From: an uncultured Eubacterium sp.
GTDB taxonomy: Bacteria > Bacillota > Clostridia > Lachnospirales > Lachnospiraceae
DNA: 64,000 bases
Direction of reading: 5' to 3'
NCBI GenBank assembly: GCA_947088865.1
Contig: CAMUHY010000009.1
Span: forward strand, 56,891-120,890
Positions 62,497-64,000 of the stretch are shown here, one piece after another; the stretch's first letter is position 1; every line of letters begins with the position of its first letter. Position numbers and translations under genes: made by a program. The notes below the pieces were generated by a model, which ran no database searches, was not told the origin of the DNA, and was given only the letters and a program-made list of their open reading frames with translations.

Positions 62497-63099
62497 ATGT
62501 CTTTATCCATACAAGAACGCTTGAAAGACCTGCGTGTGGAGCGTGGCTTGACGCTGGAAGAGTTTGCGGAGCGGACGCACCTCTCTAAGTCTGCGCTGGG
62601 CAGCTATGAAGCGGAGGACTTCAAGGACATCAGCCACTATGCCCTTATCAAACTGGCAAAGTTTTATGGCGTAACCACCGACTATCTGCTGGGGCTGTCT
62701 GAAATGAAGCGTCACCCAAACGCCGATCTTGCAGACCTGCGTTTGAGTGACGGAATGATTGACCTGTTGAAAAGCGGGCGGGTGGATAATACTCTGCTGT
62801 GCGAATTAGCGGCGCACCCGGATTTTGTAAAACTGCTGGCCGATATACAGATTTATGTAGAGGGCATTGCCGCCATGCAGGTACAGAATTTGAACGCATG
62901 GGTAGATGTGGCGAGGGCTGAGATTGTAGAGAAGTACCAGCCGGGGGAGCATGACCAGACCGCCTATCTTCTGCAAGCTGCCCACATAGATGAGGGCGAC
63001 TATTTCAGCAGCCGGGTACATAAAGACATTGACGCTATCATAGAGGATATGTGGCAAACCCACCGGGCCGAAGCGACAGCGCACCCAAAAAATCCGTGA
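62497..63099 (+). CDS. XRE-family helix-turn-helix regulator (probably frameshifted near its end)
   Basis: A 200-residue regulator common on clostridial conjugative elements. The HTH is RLKDLRVERGLTLEEFAERT and HLSKSALGSYEAEDFKD (residues 8-45); the following DYLLGLSEMKRHPN is typical. G+C and codon use are clearly higher than in the chromosome. The frame ends RAEATAHPKNP, while the expected continuation DSAPKKSVIEEMKQDLEEV is in the +1 frame from 63051, so a one-base indel near 63050-63090 seems to have split the gene. Confidence 0.75.
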   Translation: MSLSIQERLKDLRVERGLTLEEFAERTHLSKSALGSYEAEDFKDISHYALIKLAKFYGVTTDYLLGLSEMKRHPNADLADLRLSDGMIDLLKSGRVDNTLLCELAAHPDFVKLLADIQIYVEGIAAMQVQNLNAWVDVARAEIVEKYQPGEHDQTAYLLQAAHIDEGDYFSSRVHKDIDAIIEDMWQTHRAEATAHPKNP

Positions 63100-63302
63100 T
63101 AGAGGAAATGAAGCAGGATTTAGAGGAAGTCGTCAGCTTTAAGGGAAGCCGTCTTGAACAATGGCTTTTAATCTACTGCAAGCAAAATCATCTCCTCTAT
63201 AATCGGCTGACGGAGGAAGAAAAGCAGTGGTTGATACGGATAGGCTCTAAATCGGATTTTCTGAAATCGCATATAACGCAGAGAGGAAAGAAACGAAAGT
63301 AG
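63051..63302 (+). pseudogene. Detached C-terminal part of the XRE regulator
   Basis: SVIEEMKQDLEEVVSFKGSR and WLLIYCKQNHLLYNRLTEEE match the usual C-terminal region of this regulator family. There is no ribosome site before the first ATG at 63051. Confidence 0.55.
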
Positions 63303-63339
63303 GATACTCAAAACATTATTGCTTTAGGAGGAATATTTT

Positions 63340-63405
63340 ATGTTGAGGTTTTTGCTAGGTGTTTTTATTGGTTTTTGGTGGGGACTGCTCAAGCATAAGT
63401 GGTGA
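63340..63405 (+). CDS. 21-residue hydrophobic peptide
   Basis: ATG-initiated MLRFLLGVFIGFWWGLLKHKW with an ideal TAGGAGG ribosome site seven bases upstream. It is one membrane span with a basic end. It is too short to be sure, but the ribosome site is stronger than chance. It resembles small peptides found in conjugative elements. Confidence 0.45.
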   Translation: MLRFLLGVFIGFWWGLLKHKW

Positions 63406-63410
63406 ATAAG

Positions 63411-64000
63411 ATGATGGAGAAATACAGTGATGCAGATGCGATTGTTACTATTGAGGGGAAAGAGTACGCCCTATATAAAAATGGCCATCTAAAGAAATAT
63501 CCATACATGGTTGATGTTTCGACTGGTGGAATACCGCAAGGTGAACAGCGTCCTTTGCTAAAAACCTATTTGTTGCTAAATGGGGTCGATATTGAACCAT
63601 GGGAAGAACGAGGGCCTCACTGGTGTGTGCGGCAGGCAATAAAAGTTGCCCAGGAAACAATAAAGGTAGTCGCAAAATCATCAAAAACTAAACGGTACAA
63701 AGCACGCGAACATTTGCCTACTATGGCGGTAGATGTTGCTGTCCAGTTAATTCGAGATTACTTCAACGAAACTGTTAAAGACCCTCATGGGCGGTATATG
63801 TCCTGGCGGCATTGTTATAAAGCGTTTTCTGACAATAGAAATGTAACCGATGAACAAGTCATAGATTATTTGTCATTACACCTTGCGTTTTATTTGGCAA
63901 GTTGGGGAATGTATCGAGGTTCTTCATTCCTGCTTCATAAGGATTACAAAGTACATATTCCTGTCGTGAAGATTATTCAAGAACAGAAATATAACCCTTT
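63411..64000 (+). CDS. Hypothetical protein, 3' truncated by window end
   Basis: The frame is open from ATG at 63411 to the window edge (196 codons). IEGKEYALYKNGHLKKYPYMVD and LASWGMYRGSSFLLHKDYKVHIP are visible. The latter resembles uncharacterised proteins of accessory regions. No known domain is recognised; composition fits the mobile segment. Confidence 0.55.
   Translation, partial: MMEKYSDADAIVTIEGKEYALYKNGHLKKYPYMVDVSTGGIPQGEQRPLLKTYLLLNGVDIEPWEERGPHWCVRQAIKVAQETIKVVAKSSKTKRYKAREHLPTMAVDVAVQLIRDYFNETVKDPHGRYMSWRHCYKAFSDNRNVTDEQVIDYLSLHLAFYLASWGMYRGSSFLLHKDYKVHIPVVKIIQEQKYNP

Noticed and set aside
1-64000. tRNA, rRNA or CRISPR arrays
   Set aside because: No cloverleaf with a T-loop GGTTCRA context, no rRNA-like sequence and no regularly spaced direct repeats were seen by eye. 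A tRNAscan or CRISPR search could not be run.

Overview
The window is A+T-rich, densely coded, bacterial chromosomal DNA. The gene content points to a Gram-positive, anaerobic gut or rumen bacterium of the Lachnospiraceae (Firmicutes, Clostridia): pyruvate phosphate dikinase, DUF4317 and DUF6033-type proteins, C_GCAxxG_C_C protein, spore maturation proteins SpmA/SpmB, ECF vitamin transporter, dockerin and sortase signals, and a PL10 pectate lyase pair. A pectin-degrading Lachnospira-like organism is my inference, not something the sequence proves.

Layout. 1-2.3 kb: end of a cell-surface polysaccharide locus (LCP transferase, Wzx-type flippase). 2.3-6.7 kb (minus): Gfo/Idh oxidoreductase, TrpB2-type PLP enzyme and an iron-type ABC importer lacking its binding protein, behind a strong promoter. 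6.8-7.1 kb: a type I toxin-antitoxin locus with a 30-residue holin-like toxin and a convergent antisense RNA. 7.2-12.1 kb: SDR enzyme, then a minus-strand ECF transporter (two ATPases, EcfT), an S component and a methyltransferase. 12.4-16.9 kb: six small, poorly known proteins headed by a DUF6033-like gene with a sigma-28-like promoter. 17.1-22.6 kb: two secreted PL10-type pectinases (the second wall-anchored) and an exported dockerin-flavodoxin-cyclophilin-like fusion. 23.4-25.1 kb: C_GCAxxG_C_C protein and GGDEF-EAL protein. 25.2-30.8 kb: a TetR regulator divergent from an SCP2, hydrolase, condensation domain, carrier protein and AMP-ligase cluster, a miniature dissociated NRPS-like pathway. 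31.3-41.8 kb: housekeeping genes (HEAT-like, SpmAB, SPFH, MetF, prolyl-tRNA editing, ThiE-like, Nudix, MATE, DUF4317, TtcA-like). 42-50 kb: HD-GYP/GGDEF protein and a Bce-like ABC transporter with its two-component system. 50-56 kb: DUF proteins, a type II restriction-modification pair, GNAT and 2'-5' RNA ligase. 56.4-60.2 kb: PpdK and a retropepsin-like pair. 60.5-61.8 kb: a decayed IS3-family element. 61.8-64 kb: a G+C-richer segment that looks like the edge of a mobile element.

Most unusual signals. (1) Five genes of unrelated function share a 5' leader: a hairpin whose loop is complementary to a CAGCGC-type motif lying directly before the Shine-Dalgarno, predicting a pseudoknot. One copy changes both strands together (GCGATG/CATCGC instead of GCGCTG/CAGCGC), which is covariation. 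(2) An intergenic family of about 158-bp, multi-hairpin repeats recurs about eight times between 30 and 61 kb; it resembles a non-autonomous, palindrome-rich transposable element. (3) The toxin-antitoxin locus, the dissociated NRPS-like cluster with twin operators, and the six-gene DUF6033 cluster are the best candidates for little-described systems.
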